64,000 bases of DNA from UBA2821 sp902763335 (GTDB lineage: Bacteria > Bacillota > Clostridia > Lachnospirales > Lachnospiraceae): NCBI GenBank assembly GCA_052066835.1, contig JBQHRJ010000005.1. One strand, written 5' to 3'. Each line of letters begins with the position of its first letter. Position 1 is the first letter of the stretch. The notes under the pieces were generated by a model. That model ran no database searches, was not told the DNA's origin, and saw only the letters and a list, made by a program, of their open reading frames with translations. A program made the position numbers and the translations under genes. Positions 34,774 to 43,539 of this stretch are shown piece after piece.

Positions 34774-36129
34774 ATGTTTCATAAAGTGTTAATTGCAAAC
34801 CGCGGTGAAATTGCGGTGCGTATAATTCGTGCATTGAGGGAATTGGGAATAAAATCCGTTGCTGTATATTCAGAGGCTGACAAAGATTCCTTACATGCAA
34901 AGCTTGCAGATGAGGCCATCTGTATAGGACCGGATTCACCGGTGGAGAGTTATCTTAATATGGAAAGGATTATAAGTGCCACCATAAGCAGTGGTGCAGA
35001 GGCAATACATCCGGGATTTGGCTTCTTATCAGAAAATGCAAAATTTGTTGAAATGTGTGAAAAATGCAACATAAAAGTGATAGGACCGCCATCGGATGTT
35101 ATACGAAAAATGGGAAATAAATCTGAGGCAAGAAATACTATGACAGCCGCAAATATACCGGTTATACCCGGAAGTGACCACATTATATATGATGTAAATG
35201 AGGCACATGAATTTGCTGATAAGATAGGATACCCGGTAATTATTAAGGCAGCTCTCGGAGGAGGGGGAAAGGGCATGCGTATTGCTGTAAACAGCCGGGA
35301 ATTTGAAGAAAGATTTGAGACTGCCAGACTGGAATCTGAGAATGCATTTGCCGATGACGGAATGTATATAGAAAAATATATAGTAAATCCCAGACATATT
35401 GAGTTTCAGATTATGGCTGACAGTTATGGAAATGTAGTTCATCTTGGTGAAAGAGACTGTACAATTCAGAGAAACCATCAGAAAATGCTTGAAGAATCAC
35501 CGTCTTCTGCAATTTCGCCGGAAATGAGAAAAGTTATGGGAGAAACGGCAGTCAGAGCTGCAAAAGCTGCACATTATGAAAATGCAGGGACAATAGAATT
35601 CCTTTTAGATAAAGATAATAAATTTTATTTTATGGAAATGAATACAAGAATCCAGGTAGAACATCCGGTTACGGAGATGGTTACGGGAACGGATCTTATA
35701 AAAGAACAGATATTTGTTGCACAGGGACAGGAATTGTCATTTACGCAGGATGATATTAAGATATCCGGTCATGCTATAGAATGTCGGATAAATGCAGAAA
35801 ATCCGGATAAAAATTTCATGCCGTGTCCGGGTGTAATAAATGAAATTCATATACCCGGTGGTAATGACATCCGGGTTGATACTGCAATATATAACGGATA
35901 TCAGGTGCCGGCAAACTATGATTCAATGATATTAAAGCTTATAGTTCATGACCAAAATAGGTATTGTGCGATACATAAAATGCAGAGTGCACTTGGGGAA
36001 CTCGTAATAGATGGAATTGATACGAATATAGATTTTTTATATGGCATTCTGGATGATCAGGAGTACAAAAACGGAGATATAACTACGGATTATATTGAAA
36101 ATTATATTAAGAAAAGATGTGAAAAATAA
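34774..36129 (+). CDS. accC: Acetyl-CoA carboxylase biotin carboxylase subunit
   Basis: The 451-residue product starts MFHKVLIANRGEIAVRIIRALRELG and has the ATP-grasp features IIKAALGGGGKGMRIA, ERDCTIQRNHQKMLEESPS, MEMNTRIQVEHPVTE and HAIECRINAENP. It carboxylates biotin on AccB with bicarbonate and ATP. ATG 34774 has AAAGGAA upstream; the longer frame begins inside fabZ. Its last base is shared with the accDA start (TAATG), so the subunits are translationally coupled. Confidence 0.97.
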   Translation: MFHKVLIANRGEIAVRIIRALRELGIKSVAVYSEADKDSLHAKLADEAICIGPDSPVESYLNMERIISATISSGAEAIHPGFGFLSENAKFVEMCEKCNIKVIGPPSDVIRKMGNKSEARNTMTAANIPVIPGSDHIIYDVNEAHEFADKIGYPVIIKAALGGGGKGMRIAVNSREFEERFETARLESENAFADDGMYIEKYIVNPRHIEFQIMADSYGNVVHLGERDCTIQRNHQKMLEESPSSAISPEMRKVMGETAVRAAKAAHYENAGTIEFLLDKDNKFYFMEMNTRIQVEHPVTEMVTGTDLIKEQIFVAQGQELSFTQDDIKISGHAIECRINAENPDKNFMPCPGVINEIHIPGGNDIRVDTAIYNGYQVPANYDSMILKLIVHDQNRYCAIHKMQSALGELVIDGIDTNIDFLYGILDDQEYKNGDITTDYIENYIKKRCEK

Positions 36130-37841
36130 TGTTGAATGGTGTATTTAAGAAAACTTCATATATCCCACTTGATATGGGACGTGATAATTCATTTATTGAA
36201 CCGTCGGTTCCGGATGGATTATGGAAAAAATGTCCGTCATGTAAGAAAGCCATATACAATGAAGACTTAAACAATAACTTTAAGATATGTCCTAAATGCG
36301 GATATCATTTTAGAATAAATGCAAAAGAACGCATTGGTATTATTTCCGATGAGGGAACTTTTGAAGAATGGGATGAACATATAGATAATACCAATCCTCT
36401 TAATTTTAAAGGTTATGTAGAGAAAATAGACAGAATAAAAAATAAAACAGGTCTTAATGAGGCGGTCATAACAGGAAAATGTAAAATAAACAAAATGACT
36501 GCTGCCATAGCAGTTTGTGATTCGAATTTCATGATGGGAAGTATGGGATATGTTGTCGGTGAAAAAATAACGCATATGTTTGAACGGGCCACAAAAGAAA
36601 AAATACCTGTAATAATTTTCACATGTTCAGGTGGTGCACGCATGCAGGAGGGAATAATATCTCTTATGCAGATGGCAAAAACGTCTCAGGCAATAAAAAA
36701 ACACAGTGAAGCAGGTTTGTTATACATAACTGTAATTACTGATCCGACTACAGGTGGTGTGACGGCAAGCTTTGCAATGTTGGGCGACATTATTCTCGGT
36801 GAGCCGGGAGCACTTATTGGATTTGCAGGCTCAAGAGTTATAGAACAGACTCTGGGTCAGAAACTTCCTGAAGGCTTTCAGAGAACAGGCTTTTTACTGA
36901 AAAAGGGTTTTATTGACCGAATCGTTGAGAGAAACAATATGAAAAATATTTTATCAAAATTATTATATATGCATACAAAGGAGACGGCATCTTTACGACC
37001 GCCTGAATATTATAATGGAAGAAATTTTATGTCAGGAATTAAAACAGGTATGGATAAGAATAAGAGTCCATGGGAAAAGGTGAAGATATCAAGAGATTCA
37101 AAAAGATGCACGGCTATTGATTACATAAACGAATTATTTAAGGATTTTACAGAATTTCACGGTGACAGATGCTATGGGGATGATGGTGCGGTAATAGGTG
37201 GAATAGCTACACTTGCAGGAATACCGGTTACAGTAATAGGGCAACAGAAAGGGCATAATCTGAGAGAAAACCAGTACAGAAATTTTGGAATGGCAAATCC
37301 TGAAGGCTATAGAAAGGCACTTCGTCTTATGAAACAGGCAGAAAAGTTTAACCGTCCTATAATATGTTTTGCAGATACACCGGGAGCATTTTGCGGAATA
37401 GAAGCCGAGGAACGGGGGCAGGGTCAGGCTATTGCGAATAATCTTTTTGAAATGTCAGCATTAAGGGTCCCGATAGTCACCGTCATGATTGGTGAAGGAG
37501 GAAGCGGAGGTGCACTTGCACTTGCTGTTGCAAATGAGGTATGGATGCTTGAGAATGCAACTTATTCAATACTTTCTCCTGAGGGTTTTGCGTCTATATT
37601 ATGGAAGGATAGCAGAAGGGCAGAGGAGGCGGCTTCGGTAATGAAGATGACAGCTCAGGATTTATATAAGCTTAAGGTTATTGACCGTATTATCCCTGAA
37701 CCAAGTCCTGCAAGCGATACAAATTTAGGACTTATCTCACGGATTATAAAAAATAATCTTAAAGAATTTCTTTCATTATATATGCATATGGATAAAGAAG
37801 AAATTGTGGGAAGGAGATATGAACGTTTCAGAAATTTTTAA
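36129..37841 (+). CDS. accDA: Fused acetyl-CoA carboxylase carboxyltransferase, beta and alpha (AccDA)
   Basis: The 570-residue protein joins two normally separate subunits. Residues 1 to about 290 are AccD with the zinc finger CPSCKKAIYNED...CPKCGYHF and the FTCSGGARMQEGIISLMQMAKTS and LGDIILGEPGALIGFAGSRVI motifs. From about residue 310 the sequence is AccA: TAIDYINELFKDFTEFHGDRCYGDD, GFADTPGAF-type CFADTPGAFCGIEAEERGQGQAIA and GEGGSGGALAL. The fused enzyme transfers CO2 from biotin to acetyl-CoA. Fusion fixes a 1:1 ratio and is known in some Firmicutes and archaeal relatives. It ends the fab-acc operon. Confidence 0.95.
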   Translation: MLNGVFKKTSYIPLDMGRDNSFIEPSVPDGLWKKCPSCKKAIYNEDLNNNFKICPKCGYHFRINAKERIGIISDEGTFEEWDEHIDNTNPLNFKGYVEKIDRIKNKTGLNEAVITGKCKINKMTAAIAVCDSNFMMGSMGYVVGEKITHMFERATKEKIPVIIFTCSGGARMQEGIISLMQMAKTSQAIKKHSEAGLLYITVITDPTTGGVTASFAMLGDIILGEPGALIGFAGSRVIEQTLGQKLPEGFQRTGFLLKKGFIDRIVERNNMKNILSKLLYMHTKETASLRPPEYYNGRNFMSGIKTGMDKNKSPWEKVKISRDSKRCTAIDYINELFKDFTEFHGDRCYGDDGAVIGGIATLAGIPVTVIGQQKGHNLRENQYRNFGMANPEGYRKALRLMKQAEKFNRPIICFADTPGAFCGIEAEERGQGQAIANNLFEMSALRVPIVTVMIGEGGSGGALALAVANEVWMLENATYSILSPEGFASILWKDSRRAEEAASVMKMTAQDLYKLKVIDRIIPEPSPASDTNLGLISRIIKNNLKEFLSLYMHMDKEEIVGRRYERFRNF

Positions 37842-37854
37842 ATTTCAGACATTA

Positions 37855-37883
37855 TTGAAAAATATACATAAATATGCTATTAT
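37855..37883 (+). promoter_or_regulatory. Promoter upstream of the membrane protein-gltX-helicase genes
   Basis: TTGAAA (37855-37860), a 17-base spacer ending in TGC, and TATTAT (37878-37883). Confidence 0.7.
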
Positions 37884-37936
37884 TCTTCAAAGGGACTATA
37901 CGTGATAGTTTTATTTGTACGAAAGGATGGTTGGAT

Positions 37937-38794
37937 ATGTATAATAATGGTTTAAACAACACTGATGTAGGATTTGATGATGAACCTATTGATATGACTG
38001 CACCTGGAAGAAGTCAGACATTCAACAGAAATTATCAGAACTATGAGCAAAATTTAAAGCTTCAGGATACACCTGTTATTTTGAAAATTACAGGTGTATT
38101 TGTCGTTATAGCAATGTTTGCGACAATTGGTCTGCTTGCCTATTTTATTTCACTTGGAAACTTTAATATAGACAAGCATATGGAACTCATCAAGTTTGGA
38201 TTTTTACCTGTATACGGTATATTTATACTTGATTCATTAGTAATGACAGCGTATAATAAACGTGTTTCACTGCTTTTAATGGCAGTAATTCTTCCTGTTT
38301 TTTATCCTATTATGAGAAGTCGTGTAACATATGACAGAAGAAATCTGTATACGTTATGGGTTGTCGGAACTTTTGTTCTTGTCGGTGCGGTTGTTAATAA
38401 CGTATACCCGCAGATTCATGAGAAAATATTACTTGTGAAAAATACTGCGGACGAATATCCGTCAGAATGTGATGATGCAGTTAAGTATCTTAAGGGAGTT
38501 AAGCTTGATTCAGGTAAAATGATAATCGAGATTGTCCGTGATAAGTTTGATGATTATGTATGGGATGCAACGAAAAATGCTGATGGAACATATGAGATTA
38601 CAGTGACCGGAGATACAGATATTATTATAAATGGAGCCGGATTGAGAGCAGACGAGATGTTAAAGGATAATACAAAATTCACCTTTTTGGTTTATGATAA
38701 TAATACCAAGTATTCTGTTAATGGGTTTGCACTTAACGGACAGGATCAGAACGGTTATATTAAAGCAGCATGGGAAGAACTATGTAAACAATAA
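37937..38794 (+). CDS. Four-helix membrane protein with extracytoplasmic C-terminal domain, unknown function
   Basis: I do not recognise a family. The 285-residue product has a polar N terminus (about 1-50), four hydrophobic segments (about 52-77, 88-104, 111-126 and 140-155) and a soluble C-terminal domain of about 120 residues with a beta-rich, Asp-rich part (YEITVTGDTDIIINGAGLR). ATG 37937 follows GAAAGGATGG; the 21 codons before it overlap the promoter region. It is the first gene of a unit that continues into gltX after 25 bases. Confidence 0.7.
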   Translation: MYNNGLNNTDVGFDDEPIDMTAPGRSQTFNRNYQNYEQNLKLQDTPVILKITGVFVVIAMFATIGLLAYFISLGNFNIDKHMELIKFGFLPVYGIFILDSLVMTAYNKRVSLLLMAVILPVFYPIMRSRVTYDRRNLYTLWVVGTFVLVGAVVNNVYPQIHEKILLVKNTADEYPSECDDAVKYLKGVKLDSGKMIIEIVRDKFDDYVWDATKNADGTYEITVTGDTDIIINGAGLRADEMLKDNTKFTFLVYDNNTKYSVNGFALNGQDQNGYIKAAWEELCKQ

Positions 38795-38819
38795 TTATTC
38801 AGAAATGGAGAACAGATAA

Positions 38820-40277
38820 ATGGCAAAGAAAATCAGAACAAGATATGCACCAAGTCCGACTGGGAAAATGCATGTAGGAAATTTAAGAACAGCACTTTAT
38901 GAATACCTTATAGCAAAGCATGAAGATGGAGATTTTATTCTCAGAATAGAAGATACCGATCAGGAACGTTATGTTGAAGGTGCGCTTGATATCATATACA
39001 GAACGCTTGAAGAGGCGGGACTTAAGCATGACGAAGGCCCGGACAAGGACGGCGGATATGGTCCGTATGTTCAGAGTGAGCGTCAGAACAGTGGAATATA
39101 TTTAGAGTATGCAAAAAAGCTTATAGACAAAGGTGAAGCATATTATTGTTTCTGTGACAAGGAACGTCTTGATTCACTTAAACAAGTCGTTGCCGGAAAA
39201 GAGATTTCAATATACGACAAACACTGTCTGCATTTATCAAAAGAAGAGATAGAAGAAAAATTAAACGCAGGTGTTCCTTATGTTATAAGACAGAACAATC
39301 CTACAGAGGGAACCACAACATTTGATGATGAAATATATGGTGAGATAACAGTCAGCAACGAAGAGCTTGATGATATGATTCTTATAAAGTCTGACGGTTA
39401 TCCGACATATAACTTTGCAAATGTAATAGATGACCACCTTATGGAGATTACCCATGTGGTAAGAGGAAATGAGTATATTTCTTCATCACCAAAATATCAG
39501 AGACTTTATGAAGCATTCGGATGGGAACCGCCAAAATATGTTCATCTTCCGCTTATAACAGATGAGAACCATAAAAAATTGAGTAAGAGATGCGGACATT
39601 CTTCATTTGAAGATTTGGTTGAACAGGGATTTTTGCCGGAGGCTATAGTAAACTTTATAGCACTTCTCGGATGGAGTCCGGAGGACAATACGGAGATATT
39701 TAATCTTGAGCAGCTTACAAAAATGTTTGATTATCATCATATAAATAAATCTCCGGCTGTATTTGACATGGTTAAACTCAGATGGATGAATGGCGAATAT
39801 ATTAAGGCAATGGATAATGAAAGATTTTATGAGCTTGCTGAACCGTATCTGAAAAAGGTTGTTAAACGTGATGTAGATACACATAAGATTCTTGATCTTG
39901 TGAAAACGAGAATAGAGGTATTTCCTGATATTGAGGCGCTTGTTGATTTCTTTGAAGAGCTGCCAGATTATGACATAGCAATGTATACACATAAGAAGAT
40001 GAAGACTAACAGTGAAAATTCACTGGAAGTTTTAAAAGAACTGCTTCCGATTCTTGAAAAGCATGATGATTATTCGGTTGATTCACTTCATGATCTGATT
40101 ATGAATTATATATCAGAAAAGGGAATCAAAAACGGTCAGGGCTTATGGCCTGTAAGAACAGCTGTTTCCGGAAAACAGATGACACCGGGTGGAGCTTTTG
40201 AGATTATGGAAATTCTTGGCAAAGAGGAAAGTTTAAGAAGAATACGTGTCGGTATAGAGAAACTGTCTGCTTCTTAA
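38820..40277 (+). CDS. gltX: Glutamyl-tRNA synthetase
   Basis: The 485-residue class Ib synthetase has the HIGH-type motif RYAPSPTGKMHVGNLRTALYEY, the zinc-like region YYCFCDKERL, and KMSKS-type DENHKKLSKRCGHSSFEDL. It charges tRNA-Glu, and in many clostridia also tRNA-Gln for later amidation. The anticodon-binding C-terminal part is complete. GGAG precedes ATG 38820, and a UvrD-type helicase follows after 18 bases. Confidence 0.97.
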   Translation: MAKKIRTRYAPSPTGKMHVGNLRTALYEYLIAKHEDGDFILRIEDTDQERYVEGALDIIYRTLEEAGLKHDEGPDKDGGYGPYVQSERQNSGIYLEYAKKLIDKGEAYYCFCDKERLDSLKQVVAGKEISIYDKHCLHLSKEEIEEKLNAGVPYVIRQNNPTEGTTTFDDEIYGEITVSNEELDDMILIKSDGYPTYNFANVIDDHLMEITHVVRGNEYISSSPKYQRLYEAFGWEPPKYVHLPLITDENHKKLSKRCGHSSFEDLVEQGFLPEAIVNFIALLGWSPEDNTEIFNLEQLTKMFDYHHINKSPAVFDMVKLRWMNGEYIKAMDNERFYELAEPYLKKVVKRDVDTHKILDLVKTRIEVFPDIEALVDFFEELPDYDIAMYTHKKMKTNSENSLEVLKELLPILEKHDDYSVDSLHDLIMNYISEKGIKNGQGLWPVRTAVSGKQMTPGGAFEIMEILGKEESLRRIRVGIEKLSAS

Positions 40278-40295
40278 ACCAAAGGAGAGATTTTA

Positions 40296-42305
40296 GTGAC
40301 TGATACCTATACAGAGGCACAGAGAAAAGCAATAGAGCATAAAGATGGTCCGATGATGGTTATTGCCGGTCCGGGAAGTGGAAAAACAATGGTGATAACT
40401 CACAGGACCAGACAGCTTATAGAAAATTACGGGATAAATCCGGGAAATATTCTTGTGATTACATTTACTAAGGCTGCATCAGTTGAAATGCGTGACAGAT
40501 TTATAAAATTAATGGGTAGTGGAAATGCAAACGTAAGTTTTGGCACTTTCCACTCCGTTTTTTTTAGGATTCTAAAATTTGCTTATAATTACAGTGCATC
40601 AAACATTATTCCCGAAGATATAAAATTTCAGTATATGAAAGAGATAATTCACCGGACAGAGCTTGAGATAGATGATGAAAATGAATTCTGTGCCGGGATA
40701 CTGAGTGAGATAAGTATGGTAAAGGGTGATATGCTTAATATAGAGCATTATTATTCCAAAAACTGTCCGGATGATGTATTCAGATTCTTATATAAGGAGT
40801 ATGAAAAAAAGTTAAGAATCGCAGATAAGATAGATTTCGATGATATGCTGATAATGTGTTATGACCTGCTGACGGCTAGGAATGATATTTTAAAAGCATG
40901 GCAGAATAAATACCGTTATATACTTGTAGATGAGTTTCAGGATATTAACCGTATTCAATATGAAATAGTAAAGATGCTTGCAAAACCTGATAATAATCTG
41001 TTTATTGTAGGTGATGATGACCAGTCAATATACAGATTCAGAGGGGCAAGGCCGGAGATAATGCTTAATTTTCCAGAGGATTACAAGGATGTAACTACCG
41101 TACAGCTTGATAAGAATTTTCGTTCCGGTAAGAGAATAGTCGGTGCTTCTAAGAAATTAATCAAAAATAATAAAAAAAGATTTGCTAAAAAAATAGATGC
41201 GTTTAATGATTTTGACGGTGATATAGAGTATCTTGAATTCAATGACCAGAATGATGAAAATGAATATGTTTCAAGGGAAATCCGTAAATATATAGATGAT
41301 GGTGTTAATTATTCGGATATAGCTGTATTATTCAGGACAAACATGGGACCGAGACTTCTTGTAAACAAATTGATGGAGTACAATATTCCTTTCAGAATAA
41401 AGGATCATATGCAGAATATATATGAGCACTGGATTGCAAAGGACTTTATGACATATATTAATCTTGCATGTGGAAGCAGGGACAGAAACAGTCTGTATAA
41501 AATAATGAACAGACCAAAGCGCTATATTGCCAGAGATTCTGTGAGAACTGCTGTCTTTTCGTTTGATGAACTGTATACATATTACAGGGATAAAGATTGG
41601 ATGACGGACAGAATAGCAAAACTTGAATATGATTTAAAAATGATTTCATCCATGACACCATATGCAGCTATAAGTTATATAAGAAATGTTGTTGGATATG
41701 ATGAATACCTTAATGAATATGCATTGTATAGAAAAATGAAACCTGAGGAACTGTATGATGTTGCTGATGAACTTATGGAGGCGTCAAAGCCCTATAAAAG
41801 TTTTGATGAATGGAATATTCATATAGAGGAATATGCTGATGAACTTAAGAAACAGTCAGAACAGATGATGTCAGAGAACAATCTGGTAGAGCTTTCAACA
41901 ATGCACAGTTCAAAAGGACTTGAGTACAGGATAGTGTTTGTCATAGATGCCAATGAGGGAGTGACTCCGCATTCAAAATCAGTTCTTGAGGAAGATATGG
42001 AAGAAGAGCGCAGAATGTTTTATGTGGCAGTTACCAGGGCAAAGGAACGACTTCATGTTTATTCTGTAAAGGAGAGATTTGGTAAGCCTGTTTCTGTATC
42101 GAGGTTTGTGGGCGAAATGCTCTATGATACAGATGAATTTGTTGTGGGAACAGAGATTGTTCATAAAAAATACGGCAACGGAACAATTAAAAGAGTCAGT
42201 AACGGAAAGGCAACCATATATTTTGGAAGATTAAAAAAAGAACTTGTATTTGATGTGAAATTCGCTGTGTCAAATAAAATAATTACATTAAAAGAGCCAT
42301 CTTAA
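40296..42305 (+). CDS. UvrD/PcrA-like superfamily 1 DNA helicase
   Basis: The 669-residue helicase has motif I VIAGPGSGKTMVITHRTRQLI, motif II YRYILVDEFQDINRIQYEIVK, motif III VGDDDQSIYRFRGARPEIML, motif IV LDKNFRSGKRIV, and V/VI ELSTMHSSKGLEYRIVFVIDANEGVTPH and EEERRMFYVAVTRAKERL. It unwinds DNA 3' to 5' in repair or replication. GTG 40296 is set by AAAGGAG nine bases upstream. It is shorter than PcrA (about 720-740 residues) and diverged, so it may be a paralogue. A terminator overlaps its stop codon. Confidence 0.92.
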   Translation: MTDTYTEAQRKAIEHKDGPMMVIAGPGSGKTMVITHRTRQLIENYGINPGNILVITFTKAASVEMRDRFIKLMGSGNANVSFGTFHSVFFRILKFAYNYSASNIIPEDIKFQYMKEIIHRTELEIDDENEFCAGILSEISMVKGDMLNIEHYYSKNCPDDVFRFLYKEYEKKLRIADKIDFDDMLIMCYDLLTARNDILKAWQNKYRYILVDEFQDINRIQYEIVKMLAKPDNNLFIVGDDDQSIYRFRGARPEIMLNFPEDYKDVTTVQLDKNFRSGKRIVGASKKLIKNNKKRFAKKIDAFNDFDGDIEYLEFNDQNDENEYVSREIRKYIDDGVNYSDIAVLFRTNMGPRLLVNKLMEYNIPFRIKDHMQNIYEHWIAKDFMTYINLACGSRDRNSLYKIMNRPKRYIARDSVRTAVFSFDELYTYYRDKDWMTDRIAKLEYDLKMISSMTPYAAISYIRNVVGYDEYLNEYALYRKMKPEELYDVADELMEASKPYKSFDEWNIHIEEYADELKKQSEQMMSENNLVELSTMHSSKGLEYRIVFVIDANEGVTPHSKSVLEEDMEEERRMFYVAVTRAKERLHVYSVKERFGKPVSVSRFVGEMLYDTDEFVVGTEIVHKKYGNGTIKRVSNGKATIYFGRLKKELVFDVKFAVSNKIITLKEPS

Positions 42306-42335
42306 TATGACATCATTCATAATAAGATGGCTTTT
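42295..42335. terminator. Rho-independent terminator after the helicase gene
   Basis: AGCCATCTTA (42295-42304) and TAAGATGGCT (42323-42332) form a 10-bp stem that begins inside the last codons and includes the stop codon; TTT follows. The opposite strand can serve the convergent DUF1292 gene. Confidence 0.75.
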
Positions 42336-42357
42336 AATGTGCAGTTCAGATATGCTT

Positions 42358-42681
42358 TTAAACTTCTGATTCATCAACTAATTCATCGTATTCATCTTCG
42401 TCATCGAAGAGCGAATTGTATACTTCTGAAGCAGCATCAAATTCTTCATTTGTTTCTATATTAGATATATGAGGCTCACCGTTTTCATCCTCGCTATATC
42501 TGTAAAGATAAACTCTTCCGGTGCCGGCATCCGGCCCGTTTGAAGGGAGAAGTGCGATATAACTTCTGTTTTTTGCCGGGAAAATGGCTAAAACGTCACA
42601 GTCTACATTGACATTATCATCCAACTCAAGTGTTACTGTTTCATCCTCAAGTTCTTCGACATATTTTTTATCAAGACTCAT
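42358..42681 (-). CDS. DUF1292-family acidic protein
   Basis: The 107-residue protein is strongly acidic and contains the DUF1292 core: DETVTLELDDNVNVDCDVLAIFPAKNRSYIALLP, then TGRVYLYRYSEDENGEPHISNIETNEEFDAASEVYNSLFDDE. This family (Bacillus YrzB-like) is widespread in Firmicutes and has no established function. AAGGA lies nine bases before the start. Its upstream sequence runs directly into the palindromic element at 42722-42847, whose arm carries a TTGACA reading toward this gene. Confidence 0.88.
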   Translation of the reverse strand: MSLDKKYVEELEDETVTLELDDNVNVDCDVLAIFPAKNRSYIALLPSNGPDAGTGRVYLYRYSEDENGEPHISNIETNEEFDAASEVYNSLFDDEDEYDELVDESEV

Positions 42682-42721
42682 TAAAATATTCCTTACCTTT
42701 CTTATTATTTTATTTATATAT

Positions 42722-42847
42722 TAGATTCAGGTGTCAAAAGGGTGCTACGCACCAGCCAAGCACAAGTATGTGATATTGCAAGCTAGCTTGCAAATACACA
42801 TACTTGTGCTGGCTAGTCCCCGTAGGGGCTTTTGACACCTGAATCTA
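42722..42847. repeat. Cloverleaf-like imperfect palindromic element
   Basis: The 126-bp element is bounded by 18-19-bp perfect inverted arms (AGATTCAGGTGTCAAAAG at 42723-42740 and its complement at 42829-42846). Inside are three hairpins: GGTGC-TAC-GCACC (42741-42753); a long hairpin with an 18-bp stem (42754-42772 with 42797-42814, one bulged A), capped by the palindrome GCAAGCTAGCTTGC (42778-42791); and CCCC-GTA-GGGG (42818-42828). Together they fold as a four-way cloverleaf. No open frame lies inside. It looks like a mobile palindromic (REP/MITE-like) insertion, but no target duplication is obvious. Confidence 0.9.
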
Positions 42848-42893
42848 TATTATCATTAAAGAAAACTCTAACATAAAGATTATAAAAAAGCAA

Positions 42894-42921
42894 TTGACTT
42901 TATAATTTTTTATTATAAAAT
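42894..42921 (+). promoter_or_regulatory. Promoter of the basic protein gene
   Basis: TTGACT (42894-42899), a 16-base spacer and TAAAAT (42916-42921), 41 bases before the GTG start and 46 bases right of the palindromic element. Confidence 0.6.
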
Positions 42922-42962
42922 AATAAATATAAATTACGAAAGCGTATGGAAGGAGAACAGTT

Positions 42963-43481
42963 GTGACGACAGCTAACAGTGGTGAAAATCGTTCTAATGG
43001 CAGAAATAATTCTAATAATGCCAGAGGAAAAAATTCGTATCATCAAAAAAGGGAGGGCTCAAAACCGGGAAACTACACACAGAAGGGCAGATTTAACGGA
43101 GAGACGGGCAGAAGAAAAAACGAAGGTGGAAGTGAACAGAATAAAACATCAAGACCGCCGAGAAGAAACAATAACGGTGGAGCAAGAGGTTATAATCCTT
43201 ATGACAAAGACAGGGCAGACGAAAGGCCAAGAAGAGACAGTCATCCGAAGGGAACACAGACAAAGGATTCTAAAGCAAAGGAACAGCAGCCTGATAAGAT
43301 AGAGATTAAAAATCGTCTTGAAAAGGAAAAGAAAGCAATGCAAAAAAAACAGGCTGAACGTAAGAATGCCAATAAAACTAATCGTCAGCAGGCAAAACCA
43401 AAGCGTATGGGAAATATTGACTGGACTAAGGCATATGAAAATGACAGTTATGACGATGATGATTTTGATATATATTTATAA
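42963..43481 (+). CDS. Highly basic, disordered Asn/Gly/Arg/Lys-rich protein
   Basis: The 172-residue product has low complexity throughout. Residues 1-95 are rich in Asn, Gly, Arg and Ser with RGG-like patches (RPPRRNNNGGARGYNPYDKDR), about 96-150 is a charged helical stretch (KIEIKNRLEKEKKAMQKKQAERKNANK), and the end is acidic (NDSYDDDDFDIYL). No known domain is recognised. GTG 42963 has AAGGAG seven bases upstream and a promoter lies before it, so it is a genuine gene. Its composition suggests nucleic-acid binding, or a role in RNA granules or protein phase separation, but this is inference. Confidence 0.7.
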   Translation: MTTANSGENRSNGRNNSNNARGKNSYHQKREGSKPGNYTQKGRFNGETGRRKNEGGSEQNKTSRPPRRNNNGGARGYNPYDKDRADERPRRDSHPKGTQTKDSKAKEQQPDKIEIKNRLEKEKKAMQKKQAERKNANKTNRQQAKPKRMGNIDWTKAYENDSYDDDDFDIYL

Positions 43482-43488
43482 GTAGTGG

Positions 43489-43520
43489 ATGGCTGTTGCC
43501 TTATGCAACAGCCATTTAAA
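43489..43520 (+). terminator. Hairpin after the basic protein gene
   Basis: ATGGCTGTTGC (43489-43499) and GCAACAGCCAT (43505-43515) form an 11-bp perfect stem. The following T-run is short (TTTAAAATG), so termination may be partial. Confidence 0.6.
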
Positions 43521-43539
43521 ATGTAAAGGATGAACAGAA

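Noticed and set aside
42722..42847. Cloverleaf element as an ordinary bidirectional terminator or a tRNA-like gene
   Set aside because: There is no T-run on either side and no tRNA anticodon or T-arm signature; the arms are too long and perfectly repeated.
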